A stretch of 64,000 nucleotides of DNA from Silene latifolia (lineage: Eukaryota > Streptophyta > Magnoliopsida > Caryophyllales > Caryophyllaceae): the NCBI RefSeq assembly GCF_048544455.1, contig NC_133536.1, forward strand, positions 39,636,652-39,700,651, read 5' to 3'. Of this stretch, positions 43,934-55,139 are shown in pieces. The notes below the pieces were generated by a model. That model was given only the letters and a program-made list of their open reading frames with translations, had not been told where the DNA came from and did no database searches. The translations under genes were made by a program, and so were the position numbers. Within the stretch, counting starts at the first letter, position 1, and each line of letters opens with the position of its first letter.

Positions 43934-44119
43934 ACTCGATCGAATGATTTTGTGTTCGATCGAGCACTTTCTGATGCAGCTGTTACTCGATCGAATGATG
44001 TGCTCCTCGATCGACCAGATTCAAACCCGCGCTTACTCGATCGAGTGGGTTGTCACTCGATCGAGCCCTTCCAATACACTGGTTCACTCGATCGAGCTGT
44101 TCCAGGCGCTCGATCGAGT
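43934..44119 (+). promoter_or_regulatory. Eight-site TCGATCGA array in 3' UTR, element C
   Basis: Eight 12-mers with offsets 20, 31, 20, 30, 20, 31 and 22 bp, a strict alternation of short and long steps giving four pairs. Spacer sequences are not alike. Confidence 0.75.
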
Positions 44120-44175
44120 AGTTATGATCTCCAGCTGCTATTTTACGTCTATGGAGCCACTGCTTGACTTTCTTT

Positions 44176-44209
44176 GACCTCCCATGTTCATGGTCGGTTT
44201 GGGGAGGTC
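44176..44209 (+). other. Hairpin H3, element C
   Basis: GACCTCCC (44176-44183) pairs fully with GGGAGGTC (44202-44209), 18-nt loop, the same loop length as H3 of B2 but with different outer pairs. The 3' arm lies in GGTTTGGGGAGG. Confidence 0.55.
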
Positions 44210-44287
44210 CCTCCTTAAGACGTTTTGTAAGTTTTATGACTCCGCCTCTCCTTTTCCTTTCAGTTTGCATTTCTTTCCCTATTTTTA

Positions 44288-44324
44288 GTACAATGAGGAC
44301 ATTGTACGGTTTGGTTTGGGGAGG
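44288..44324 (+). other. Hairpin H1 and PPT-like tract, element C
   Basis: GTACAATG pairs with CATTGTAC around AGGA (44288-44307); GGTTTGGTTTGGGGAGG follows immediately. Confidence 0.6.
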
Positions 44325-44633
44325 TATGCATCCATATCTGTGTCTGCATGTTTCATTGCATTTCTGCCTCCATACTTATTATTTTCGCATGCATCGTTGT
44401 TTGTTTCATAAAATCCAAAAAAAAAAAAATTCAAAATTTCATGTTTAATTTGAGTCGGAACGTTTGAACATTGACGCTACATTGAATCCTTATTTGAGCC
44501 TTGCATATTCTTGACATCTAGTTGGCGTGATTATGTGCATAATCTATGAGTTTTTGTTTCTTCCTTACCTGAACAAATAGACTTGATTCATTATGTCGGC
44601 AAGCTACATTACATTCTGAGGCTAGAGCTTATA

Positions 44634-44657
44634 AACTGGTGACATTCATGACCGGTT
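44634..44657 (+). other. Hairpin H4, element C
   Basis: AACTGGT and ACCGGTT arms (one T-G wobble) around a GACATTCATG centre. Same position relative to H1 and the GA-rich tract as in B2. Confidence 0.5.
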
Positions 44658-45660
44658 TCAATTAGGATGTGAGTAGTACTCTCTTTAAGACATGTAACAT
44701 CAATTTGCATAAGCATGAGTCTAGTCTTCTTAATACCTGTATGCATTCAGTTTGTGGATGGTGACACGTGTTAGGAGAGGCAGTCCCCCTTATTTCATTC
44801 TACCCATAAGCCTCACATAGCCAAATTGCCTGTTTGTCCTATCAACTACTTTCTATAATACTTCCTACCCTAGCTGAGCTAGTAATGAGTAGTTCTTGGA
44901 ATGTTTTATTGCAATATGGTTATTTTATCTGATTTCAGAAGATGGTGGAAAGATTGAAGGGAAAGAAAAAAAAAAGAAAAAAAAAAAAAGAGAACGAAAA
45001 GTGCGAAGAAAGAAAAAAATTGGAAAATGAAGAAAAAATTCAAAATGAAAAAAAAAGAGAATGAGAATTGCACAATGTTTCACACTCCCATGCTTTATTT
45101 ATATTTTATGGGGAGTTGACGATTTTTGGTGTTTTGTGAGTCTAGTGCATAATTTGGCACCGTTCATCTTGCTGTTATGAGTACGAAGTTGGGATGCAGT
45201 CTATATTTGGATTCGTTGTTGCTAGCCTGGCTATTAACCCCACATATCCAAATTCATTTTAGCCCTTCTTACCCATTACCTCACTAACCCAAATGTAAGT
45301 CCTCGGCACGTGTCTTGGTCATTAGTATGGTTGGAATGCATATGTATGGTTGTAGAGACTTTATTCATGTTAACTGCATGCATGTTCTTATAGGTCGAGT
45401 TAGGTGAGTGTCTTGCTTCTTCCTATCTTTCACATATATACTCACCTTGTGCCTGATTTTGAGTGACGAGCGACCCGTGAGAGTCCGACATATTTGAGTC
45501 TTGCAAGGTCGATGGTTCAGTAAGCTTGAAACATTAATTTAATTCGTTTGCACTTTTCAGTTGCCATCCTGTCGTTTTGTTGCATTAAACTGGTTCTAGT
45601 GGATGATTTGTAGCTGATGCGTTGGTCCCGTTCCATTGTTCACCCTTAGTTGCATTCATA

Positions 45661-45699
45661 TTTGCTTGGGGACAAGCAAAGGTTTGGTTTGGGGAGATT
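45661..45699 (+). promoter_or_regulatory. Hairpin H2 and polypurine tract, element C
   Basis: TTTGCTTG, loop GGGA, CAAGCAAA (45661-45680), a perfect eight-pair stem, followed directly by GGTTTGGTTTGGGGAGATT and the LTR. Confidence 0.75.
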
Positions 45700-47097
45700 T
45701 GATGCGTGTCTTTTATATAAGGTTTTCACCTCATTTTTACACGCATTTCTGTGTTTTTTATGTAGCATCTGGCTACAAATGGCCCCAAATATTCTACTTT
45801 GGTCCGTTTATTGTAATTTGCAGGAATTGACTGAAGAGAAGCTAAATCGAGCCTTAACTGTCCCAATTGCATGCATTCATGGAAAGAAGGAGCTGGAGCT
45901 AAGAAATCTAACATTTGGAAGACGTATGAGCTGAGTTTGGAAGCCAATCCAAGGTCTGACGTGCCTATGCAGCTCGATCGAGTGGTCTACTGCTCGATCG
46001 AATGCTCTACATACTCAAGATTGATCGATCGACCAGTTTAAGGAGTCGATCGAGAAAGTTCTGCAAGCAGTGCTCGATCGAGAGGTTGTTCTAGCTCGAT
46101 CGAGTGATTTGCATTCGATCGAGTAATCTTTTTACTCGATCGAGGGGTTTCGTGTGCTTTTAGCTTATTTCCGCCGAATCTTTTATGGGCTTTTGTAATT
46201 AGTCCATAGATTAGGTTTAAGACGATTTTCTAGTATAAGACTGAAGAAGAGTAACTACGTTACGGAGATCTGGAACTCAGACATTAATTTTTGGTTCTAT
46301 TCCTTGTCACTGTTCTTGAGATTTTGCCCTTCTTTTACCTTGCTACTCGGATTTGGATCTCGCGATTGGTATCATCATTCTAATTTTATTCTTAATTCTA
46401 TCCACTGCTTTAATTCTTCCTCTCTTATTCTATTGCTTGATTCAATCTTATTTAGTTGTTATAATGTTCAATTCCAATTGTCTATTCATTATTATTGTTA
46501 ATTCTATTGCAATGAGTAACTAATTTCCCTTGCTAAGACTATAGGGGATCTGTAATATGAAGGGAGAGTAGTCGATTCATTAGGTCAATGTTAGTACTGT
46601 TTTAAGTTGGTTAAATGCTACAATTAACTGTATCTTTCTAATTGAGTCGACGCAATTAGACCTATAATTTCTAGTGACCCTTGACCTGGACCGAAAGGTT
46701 GGAAAAGGTAAACTAGTAGCGAACAATAGAATATTGCAGTGAGGACGAAAGTTAAGCTGTTTACACTTTAGGGTGAATTAAGGACCGAAAGGTGACGTTC
46801 GCTACCCCTTAGACCGTATTTGCATTGACCCGAGACCTAGATTGCCTGACCGGATGATTACGGTGAACCAGTTGTCTTAGCTATTTTTCTCTATCTGTTA
46901 TCTCCTCTATTTTTAATCCTCCTTCCCTTATTCTCTTTAATTTAGCAAATCACAATTATAAACCCCCAATTTGGTTACCTTGACGAACCTATTTTTAGCA
47001 GACAATTTCCTACCTCTCTGTGGATTCGACCCGACTTCCCTAGCTATATTAGTTAGAGCCAGTTGGTATTTTTGACAGGTGCGCGACAGACGTGTCA
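45700..47097 (+). repeat. 3' LTR of element C
   Basis: Near-identical to 35098-36501. The dyad array lies at 45972-46144. The last bases differ slightly from the 5' LTR (CAGGTGCGCGACAGACGTGTCA against GACAGGACGTGTCA context). Confidence 0.95.
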
Positions 47098-48622
47098 GAG
47101 GACAACGAGGGCATTGTCCGTTTTGGTTTGGGGATGGTATTGCATCCTTTTGAGTCTGCATTTGCATTTGTTTTGTATTCATGTTTCTATTTTTCAGCTT
47201 GTATTCGTATTTAATTCATTATAATTCAACAAAGCAAAAATACAAAAAAAATTCAAAAATATTCACGTTTATTTTGCATATAGGTTGAGTCGGAATGGTT
47301 GATTTCCGTGATGATATTGCACTATAACTTGTCATTTACTTGAGCCTTGCACTTCCGTTGATGGTTATTAGCTTTTTCATACGCATAATCTACGAGTTTT
47401 TGTTCAAATATAGCTGACTGTTTAAACTTGACCTGATAAATTGGCAACCTACTTTACAATGTCTGAGATTTAGAGCTCATAACTGGTGACATTCATGACC
47501 AGTTCATTAGGAATTGAGAGTAGTACTCCTTGCATAGCATGTTCATCATTTTTGCACTTTTATGATATTCGATTTCTTGTCAAATGCACACATTCGGGTT
47601 TGTGGTCGGTGTCACATGCAGGGAGGTGCTTGCAAATTTTCCCTTTTTCTTATATTCTTCACCCATTTAGCTCCACTTAAGCCAAAACTTGCCTTTTTGA
47701 CCCATTAGCTACATCTCAAACTGAGCCTGCCTAGTCAAGCTAGTTTAGCATGTCTTTTGTGGTATGTTTTTCCGTTTGCAGTTTAGCTCGTATCATTTGA
47801 TTGGAGTTGGTGTAAATAAAGGAAGGGAGAATAAGAAAGAAAAAAAAAAGAATTGAAAAAAAAGGGAAAACGTGAATATAAAGAAATAAAAAAAAATGAA
47901 AAAGAAAATCACGTTGTTTAGTGAAAACCTGAAGAATGATCAAAAAAAATATTTGGGCTGGTTTGATTTTGAGTCCGTCTATGTTCACTTTTATATTGTG
48001 ACGGTCTCAGTCCTCCGTTTTATTCCATAGTTTTGAGGAGATTGTGTATGTGATTAGTGAGCCGTGTGCCAAATAAAGGGCACTTGTCTTTTATTTTTCA
48101 GTCAGCTGAGATTCGGATGGTCCTATATGGTCTTTTTAGGAACTAGCTTGACGTTTTACCTCCACATTACCGTAACGTGTTTTGCCTTTTCTCACCTGAA
48201 CCTCACTATTCCCATATCATTTGTAAGCCCTCGGCTGTGACGGACATTATTGGTTGGAGTGTGTGCATTAGTACTTGAATTGTCTTTCATTTTTGTTGCA
48301 TGCATGCTATGTAGGTCGCAGTTAGGTGAGTGACTGTTTCTCTTTCTCTCTTTCACATATATTATTCACCCTTTGCTTCATGAGAGAAGAGTGACCACAA
48401 GAGAGTCCGATTTTGTTGGTCTTGCAAGGCCGATAGGTCGGCTATATTTCTAAACAACTTATAACTCGTTTGCGTATTGACTGGATAGCTATAACTGTGA
48501 AGTTTTGTTGCATTAAATTGGTTCAAGTAGACAAGTTAAGCTAGCTCTGAGTTTTCATTTCCGATCCATTAGTTGCATTTTAGTTTACTTGAGGATGAGT
48601 AAAGGTTCGGTTTGGGGAGATT
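47098..48622 (+). other. 3' UTR of element D, right part
   Basis: Starts with C's target copy. H1 is kept across the insertion: GGACAACG/CATTGTCC, loop AGGG (47100-47119, one mismatch), followed by GGTTTGGGGATGG. H4 is at 47481-47504 and GA-rich tracts at about 47820-47905. H2 is TTTACTTG/TGAGTAAA with loop AGGA (48584-48603), then GGTTCGGTTTGGGGAGATT up to the LTR. No coding sequence. Confidence 0.75.
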
Positions 48623-50104
48623 TGATACGTGCATTTTGTATAGTCTTTTTAGCCTATTTCAGCACGTATTTCCATGTACTTTTGTACTGTTTATATAGTA
48701 TTATGCCCCGAATTGGCTACTTTGGTTTGTTTTGTCCATTTTGTAGAAATGAACGTGAAAGTAGTGGAATCGTACCATTTTCGTCCCTTTTTGCATGCAT
48801 TTTGAGGAGACGGGGTTGTTCAGAGTGAGATCTTGCATTAGGATGCGTGAAGGAACGGTCTACGGAGCAGTCGGTCACGAGTTTGAGCTGTTTTGAAGGA
48901 AGAATACTCGATCGAGCTGTTCTGTTACTCGATCGAGTGGTTTCTATGGCTGAGGTTGATCGATCGAGTAGTATTATGCTCGATCGAGAAGTGTTGGAAT
49001 TAGGTGTTACTCGATCGAGTAACAATTTTATTCGATCGAGTAGATATTTTGGAGAAGTACTCGATCGAGTTGTTTCAGACTACTCGGTCGAGTGGTTTTG
49101 GCTTTCATGGGCTTTAATTAGTCCGTGAACTTGTTTTAACTTATGGACTTAGTATTTTTTCTATTTAAACGCATTATAACTAGGTCATTAGCATAAAACG
49201 TTTTATCCTACTTTTCATCTTTCACAGTAAAGACTGCGCTTCTCTTTTCCTTTCACTGTAACTTTGTTTTCGGGGTTATTTAGCTCGGATTTGTTTGTTC
49301 TTTACGCCGGATTCTTGCGATTGTAATCTCTTTCTCCCTTTTAATATTAATCTTTCATTTATTCATCTTAATTACTTGTTTTGCCCTTCCTTAATTTCTG
49401 CCCTAATCTTTGTTTATTCATTTTAATTACTATTTCATCATGCTTTACATTAGTTATCTTAATATTGTTATTATTGACAACATTAGCGATATGAGTAGCT
49501 AAATCATTTCATGTTGGGATTAGGGGATCTGTGGTAGAAATGTGACGATGTAGTAAATAGGTTAGATGAATTAATTGTGAGATTCTGTCCCCATAGCAAT
49601 ATAACTGTATTTACCGACTTAGTTGAGTGCACGCTTCTGAGTCACCTTTTTAATCTGGTTAAATTTAATCCTAGATCGAAACATTGAACTAAATAGACCT
49701 GCTATGAACAGTAAACTACCCTGACGAGGACGGAAGTTAAGTTAGTGGGAATCTAGGGTAGAAAGTGGTCCGAAAAGACCTTTCCTTATCCGTCTTGCAG
49801 TAATTTATCCAAGTTGTTTACAGTTGAGTCACTGGACTACCGTAGTGAATCGAAATCCTGACATGTCCCCTCTCTATTGATAGTTTAATCTCATTTTCTG
49901 CCTTTATTGCTCTTTCCTTGCTTCTCTTCCTTTTACACCTTTAGTTTAGGAAACCAATTACACCCCCCCCCCCCACCCCCCAATTTGTGACCAAATAGAC
50001 GGACCTTTACAGATATCTTGCCTCCCTGAGGATATCGACCTGACTTCCCTAGCTATACAGTTAGTTTAGTTAGTTACTTTGATAGGTATACGACAGCCCT
50101 GTCA
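48623..50104 (+). repeat. 3' LTR of element D
   Basis: Begins TGATACGTGCATTTTG after the polypurine tract and ends GACAGCCCTGTCA. The array is at 48906-49093 and a TATA-like TATTTAAA at 49162-49169. A C-run interrupted by one A lies near 49963-49981. No partner LTR is in the window, so no target duplication can be checked. Confidence 0.85.
48906..49093 (+). promoter_or_regulatory. Eight-site TCGATCGA array, element D LTR
   Basis: Eight sites, mostly ACTCGATCGAGT, with offsets 21, 31, 20, 31, 21, 29 and 23 bp, i.e. four pairs. The last site has decayed to ACTCGGTCGAGT. It ends about 70 bp before the TATA-like box. Confidence 0.8.
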
Positions 50105-52103
50105 CCTACCTCAAGGGTACAAAAAGACTATGGGGATGAAGGTGTTATGAGGCTAGAATGACAGCGGGAGGGATGGATTTTGGTGCATGAGTTTTGCGTG
50201 AAAAGAGGGAGTAAGACTGGGTTGCTCTTGTGACTATATGAGTATATGACAAGAGAGGGAGGACGAAAAGCTACACTTACTCTGTATATACAGATTATAA
50301 TCATCAGACTAGGCCTCCTTTCTTAAGAGTGGCATCAAAAGGATACGAGAAATTCTAGACTACAATTATATCTACCTCTCATCACAATAAGTTTAAGCTC
50401 AACCACCTCATGAGTACTATCCATGAGACCACCATAGGAGAAATCAAGCTGCAAAAGTAACGAGATAATACCACTTTTTTTTCCACACTTTCACCCCTCG
50501 CCATTCCCATCCAAATCAATTTCTCAAACTCTCAAATCTACAAAAGTATTAGGTTTCAATAGAAGTCTTATCGAATAAAAGTCTCCGTGTAATCTCTTGC
50601 ATAACTCCCCTTAAGCAGCTTTGATCACAGAGCTATTTCAAATTCATGTACTTCAAATAAAGAATTACCCCAAGTGTTATATATGCTTCAATGTCAGGCG
50701 AACTCAAAATTTATATCACACCCAGATAATTTACCTCCTTTATTGTATAGCCTATATCAATGCCATTCATTATAATAATATGAAATTTCACCTTAACTTA
50801 ATTCCTCTTGATTTCTCATAAAACTTCACCGAGTCACTATTTCCGATGGTTCACCAGATTGTTTTTTATACACTAAATCTTTATAAGTTTAAACTATATA
50901 CACCATAAACTTCAATAACTTTTCATGGTTCCTCAACAGGTCGTCATACCCTAAAACATCATTTTTAACAAACCTCTACTTTGCATCAAACATGTATCTC
51001 AAAGCTTTAACTGTCATGAAAAGATATTTTGTCACCAAATTGCCTCACAACATATCATCTCAAAACCCGTCTTCCACCAAATATGATTACTCCACATGAT
51101 TTCCAATAAATATAACCTTAATACATTGATATCAATTCCAAGTAGTTATCCAAATAGAAAAGTTCACTAATAATAATCCTCTTCTAATCCATCTATTACA
51201 TCTTAATCTAAAATCTCACCACTATATATATTTATATCACTTTAAGATAATAATGTATCAGAAAATCCCAGAGTACTCATTCTTTTCTATTACCGTCTCC
51301 CACAAATTTTAATTCCTTCTCCAAAGCATGGGCACTCCCTCAGCATTCCTAAGCGTTCCTAATCCTAACGGGTTTTATAAAATCTTCCTTTATTGTTTCC
51401 CGCCAAATTTCAGCATCTTCCTTAAATCTCACAGGACACCCTACAGCCACAAAAATTTTCTCTCTCTCTAACCCAAATATCAAGCTCATTTGGGTCTCTC
51501 TTTCTAGTAAAAGACGGTGCTCTTTTCTTTTGCACCGCTTCAAACATAGCGGTAATAGTAGGTGCAGCATCCAACCTGTTTATTCTCCGCCCTTTCATTC
51601 ATACTCCTAGCCCTTTCGGTCATACTCCTACTAACCTCTGTCATTTGTTGCACAACTTGGGGAATAGCACCAATTTGGGCAACCATTTGTGCCATTAAGG
51701 TATCCATATCAGCATTGTTCTCTTAAGTTCTGTTCGAGGAGGCATTGTCATCTATAAGAATAAACATTTTATTTGTAAGCTCGAGTATGTTAATCTCATA
51801 GTGAATATTAACCAAAACCATATCAAATTAAACCCATCTCCTCTAAATTTTCAAATATTACAAATTCCTTAGTTATCCAAGGGGCTCAAACTAAATTAGC
51901 AATGAGTAATAAGACGACGCAAAGGCAATTCTAGATGTAACAAATTTAACATTAACAAATAAAACATTCTCATACAATGCAACCATCCTACCCCACACTC
52001 TTGTTTTTTTTTTTTTTTTTTAAATACGAAAGTTTTTTTTTACTTGTTTTAAATTCTGTAAAACTTATTTTCTTTTCGGAATACCATTTGCACTGATACC
52101 AGC
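50105..52103 (-). other. Decayed internal region of chromovirus G
   Basis: AT-rich, many stops. The right end holds a primer site (52091-52101, minus strand TGGTATCAGTG) and a gag start (51349-51745). I recognise nothing between 50105 and 51349; it may be decayed gag. The left edge is the end of D's LTR, so G is truncated there. Confidence 0.55.
51349..51745 (-). pseudogene. gag 5' remnant of chromovirus G
   Basis: On the minus strand an ATG at 51745 gives MPPRTEL, the usual chromovirus gag start. A frameshift follows; the next segment in another frame has repeated MTE/RSM words and an EDAEIWRETIKE stretch that fits the capsid region near its conserved Trp. Too short and broken to be functional. 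Confidence 0.5.
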
Positions 52104-54436
52104 TGTAACAGCCCTAAATTTTCACAACCAAAACGATAAACTAAAGATGGAAAATTCACGGCTGTCACTCCACACCTAGCTGAAAATGCTAAGTGCAAGG
52201 TAAATACATAGTCAATCTTAAAAGAACAAAGTACGTGTCTCAAAAAACTTTATCAAATAATCAAAACGTTGCAGCGGAAGACTTAAGTCTTACAAAATCT
52301 AAAACAATAAATAAAATTCAAATCCAATGATATTATAAAATTATAAATTGTGTAAGACTAAGTCTTTATTCAAAATCCTTTCACGCTCGTACTAATCCCC
52401 GGATCTAGTATGCACCCATGCAGCATCTCAAGCATCTCAATTGTACCTATCAACTGTACCCAAAACATAAATAGGTACAGGTTCGAGTGGGGGAACGACC
52501 CAAAACATAAGGACGTCAGCAAAAGCCGAGTTTAAGAAAATAAGAAATATTGACAAATTCAGAAACAGTATTATAAATTAACAAAGCTTTGAAACCAAAG
52601 TAAAAACAAGAAATACATTCCAAAATTAATTGCTGTAAATCCAATAATATTAACCAAAAAATTCAAAACCAAAACTCTTACCACCTGTTTGCCAAGGTCC
52701 TACCCTTGACACGGTCTAGAGGCACCACTCGTGCATTGTTAGACTCATAAAAGTGCGCACCTCTCACATTTGGGCAGTCAGTAGGATGGAACCGCCAAAG
52801 GAGAAAGTCTAACTACCTAGCGAGTGGGGGCCGGACAATCCCCACCCAAATAAACTCGGGCCAAGAGTTTAGTTTCGGGACGTAATCCCAGGAGCGTCAG
52901 AGACAACCTTAAACCATCTAGACCAGAAGAAACCAAATTTTCCAAAGCGGCCTGAGCCGAAACCATTCCAATGTGTAATATTCTAAATTTAGAAATACAG
53001 GTAAAATTCTTCGATGCCAAAATTATAAAACAGTTTAAAGATTAAACCGAACATGCTCTTTACTTAAATTTAAAAGGGTAAAAGTCCTTACCTCTCAAGA
53101 TAGTCAGTCCAAGCTAGCTTAATCCAAAAGTCCTTTTTCTTCAAATCCGCAAGCTACAAATAATACAAAGTGGTTTAATAACCTTGCTAAGTTATTAAGA
53201 CATCCTAACTTATTATCTAAACCTATAATCAGATAAGTTCGCTCACATTCTGAGAAGGCAAATAGCTCATCATCCTGACTCATATATTCTCATTCTCGAG
53301 AACTAGTAATGAAACGCTCAAACTCGTCCATTGTTTCTTTATTTCACGACTTATCTGACAGAATTATCCATATAATGCTAACAACCCACATGGTCAAACT
53401 TCATCATTGTTTCCTGCCACTTGAATTCATTAGCTAACCACTTATACCTTCAACATCCTTAACAATCGAACACAATACCAATGCCATTAATAATAATGAT
53501 CACAAAAATTCAACCCAAGCATAGTCAGGTGTGCCAACAATGATCTAGCATCACTACAATTATCATCTAATTAATGCCGGAAACAAACTATAAATCCGTA
53601 AACAACCCGCCTAACACTATTCTACTTCGACAACAACCAATAGCAACATAGTACCCCAAACACAACCATTCATTCCGACAACGAACCTGAACCACTCAAC
53701 CCATATACCAATTACCTCAAAGACCAACCTGCAATTCTATATATGTAAGTCATTCTGACCTTAAATAATAAAACGGTCCAACTCCTATGTCTCGAGTAAT
53801 CACACCCGTCTCACAAGAAAGCAAACTAATTGAAAAAGAAATATGATCATAACTTTGAATGAAACCAGGCTACCCACTTGAAATCAACCAAACCAAATAT
53901 CCAATTCTCGCAACCTTGACCAACATATTAAGGTCATAAGCATCAGACGACTCGTTATTCATTAAAAGAAAATCGGATTTATAAAACTGAACAAAACAAA
54001 ATCGGATAGAATACTTAAAATAAGTTTGCAGTGCGAAAAAGAGGGAAAAAAAAAAGAATGACTAGGATCGTGGTCGTAGTTCGGCGGCGTGCGACCAAGA
54101 ACTGAATAGGGAAAAGTAGGGAAGTAGGAGAAAGGTGAATTAAGTGTGAATAAGTTAGGGAAAAATAAAGAATAGGATGGTATAAGGGTAATTGGAAACC
54201 GGGTGAAAGTTAAAGAGTTTTTCATGAAGCATTTTTTTTTCTTTTTAGTTGGATCAAAGTCCAACATTAAAGTTCGGGCTTTAAATAAACATTTTTTTTC
54301 CAGAATAATTAAAAAGGACGTGTAAATAAAATTATTTCCAAAGCAATACTTAACTTTAACAACTTAAAAGTCAATATTAACAAAATAAATGAGAGAGTAA
54401 CCCGTAGATATGACTTGTAAATAGCGGGGTGTTACA
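52104..54436 (-). repeat. 5' LTR of chromovirus G
   Basis: On the plus strand it begins TGTAACAGCCC right after the primer-site complement and ends GGGGTGTTACA, 2333 bp. The tRNA-Met-type primer site on its left shows a minus orientation. No partner LTR was found in the window. Confidence 0.7.
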
Positions 54437-54599
54437 CAAGCCCTTGAATTTGATAGCAAAAGAGAACAGAATTGAATGTCGTTTTGCTTTCTTGTGAAAA
54501 GTTTAGAAAATAAAGGCAAAAGTGAAAAAGACTTGTCGATCAAAACATTAAATACCTCTCCACGTTTACTATAAAACCCGGCCAAAAAGTTCGTAAAAC
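54437..54599 (-). repeat. Fragment of F-type chromovirus LTR
   Basis: AGCCCTTGAATTTGATAGC through AAGTTCGTAAAAC matches 55263-55424 closely. It is bounded by LTR G on the left and Tat-like sequence on the right. Confidence 0.8.
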
Positions 54600-55139
54600 T
54601 TTAAATACCTCTCCAAGCCTCAATCAAAATGGGGGCTCTGTAGATACCTCATTTCCGCACCTGCCGCCAAACATCCACTGATGATTGGACCGCATGTTTA
54701 AACATACGGAACAATTTATGATATTTTGTAATTTGTCGGCAAGTAGTAGCTCAAACAGTCATGTCAACCCCTTGGTCGTCATCTACGTGCTGATACGGTC
54801 GTTTTAATAGTAATTAAAGTACATTTGGAGTCCGGGTTGTCTTCATTTTCTAAAACCGTCTTAAATCCTAGTCGGAATAATCCAGAAGTTATTCCTAAAA
54901 TATTATTTTTAGTACTTAACTCTCAAAATATATTGCCTTGCGGAGGAAGGAAGTCCATTACCTTCCCTATTTCCTATTTAAACCCACGGAAATCTTTCTT
55001 GTTGAGGAGGAAGGCCTCAGGAGAGAACGCAACATATGTTGCGCCTCTTGGAAAAATCGCAGTATCTGCTGCGCCTCTTCCTGGGCTGGTTTTTCGTCAG
55101 AATATTTCCGGATTCTTTCCAAATCCTATCTTTTCCTAA
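54600..55139 (+). mobile_element. Fragment of a Tat-type 3' end (PPT and partial LTR)
   Basis: ATGGGGGCTC immediately precedes TGTAGATACCTCATTTCC (54640), a polypurine tract plus LTR start typical of Tat elements. The LTR runs about 490 bp and ends abruptly where F-type LTR sequence starts. No coding part is present. Confidence 0.6.

Larger units (their letters stand above)
43749..45699 (+). other. 3' UTR of element C
   Basis: Non-coding. It holds an eight-site dyad array (43934-44119), H3 (44176-44209), H1 with PPT-like tract (44288-44324), an A-rich stretch (44410-44445), H4 (44634-44657), GA-rich tracts (about 44940-45065), and H2 with the polypurine tract (45661-45699). The order and spacing match B2. 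Confidence 0.8.
35098..47097 (+). mobile_element. Element C: Athila-type retrotransposon with pol but no capsid
   Basis: LTRs at 35098-36501 (1404 bp) and 45700-47097 (1398 bp), TG...CA ends, exact target duplication GAGGA (35093-35097, 47098-47102). Primer site, nucleocapsid-only gag, protease, RT, RNase H, integrase, 3' UTR and polypurine tract are present. It lacks an env-like ORF. It has taken two later insertions (39483-40073 and 40835-42760). Confidence 0.95.
33036..50104 (+). mobile_element. Element D: 3' half of an Athila-type element, split by element C
   Basis: The parts are the env-like gene (33036-34923), 3' UTR (34924-35097 and 47103-48622) and 3' LTR (48623-50104). No 5' LTR, primer site, gag or pol was found, so the 5' half is missing or lies beyond a rearrangement near 33 kb. 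Element C sits in the 3' UTR with target duplication GAGGA. Confidence 0.8.

Noticed and set aside
48906..49093. CRISPR array
   Set aside because: Short palindromes with spacers look array-like, but repeats are 12 bp, spacers 8-19 bp, the DNA is plant and the tracts lie inside LTRs.
49955..49985. G-quadruplex or i-motif regulatory site
   Set aside because: A single C-run broken by one A; most likely a homopolymer tract without a supporting pattern.
50105..51348. Host gene remnant
   Set aside because: AT-rich, no long open frame, no exon-like pattern; probably decayed internal DNA of chromovirus G.
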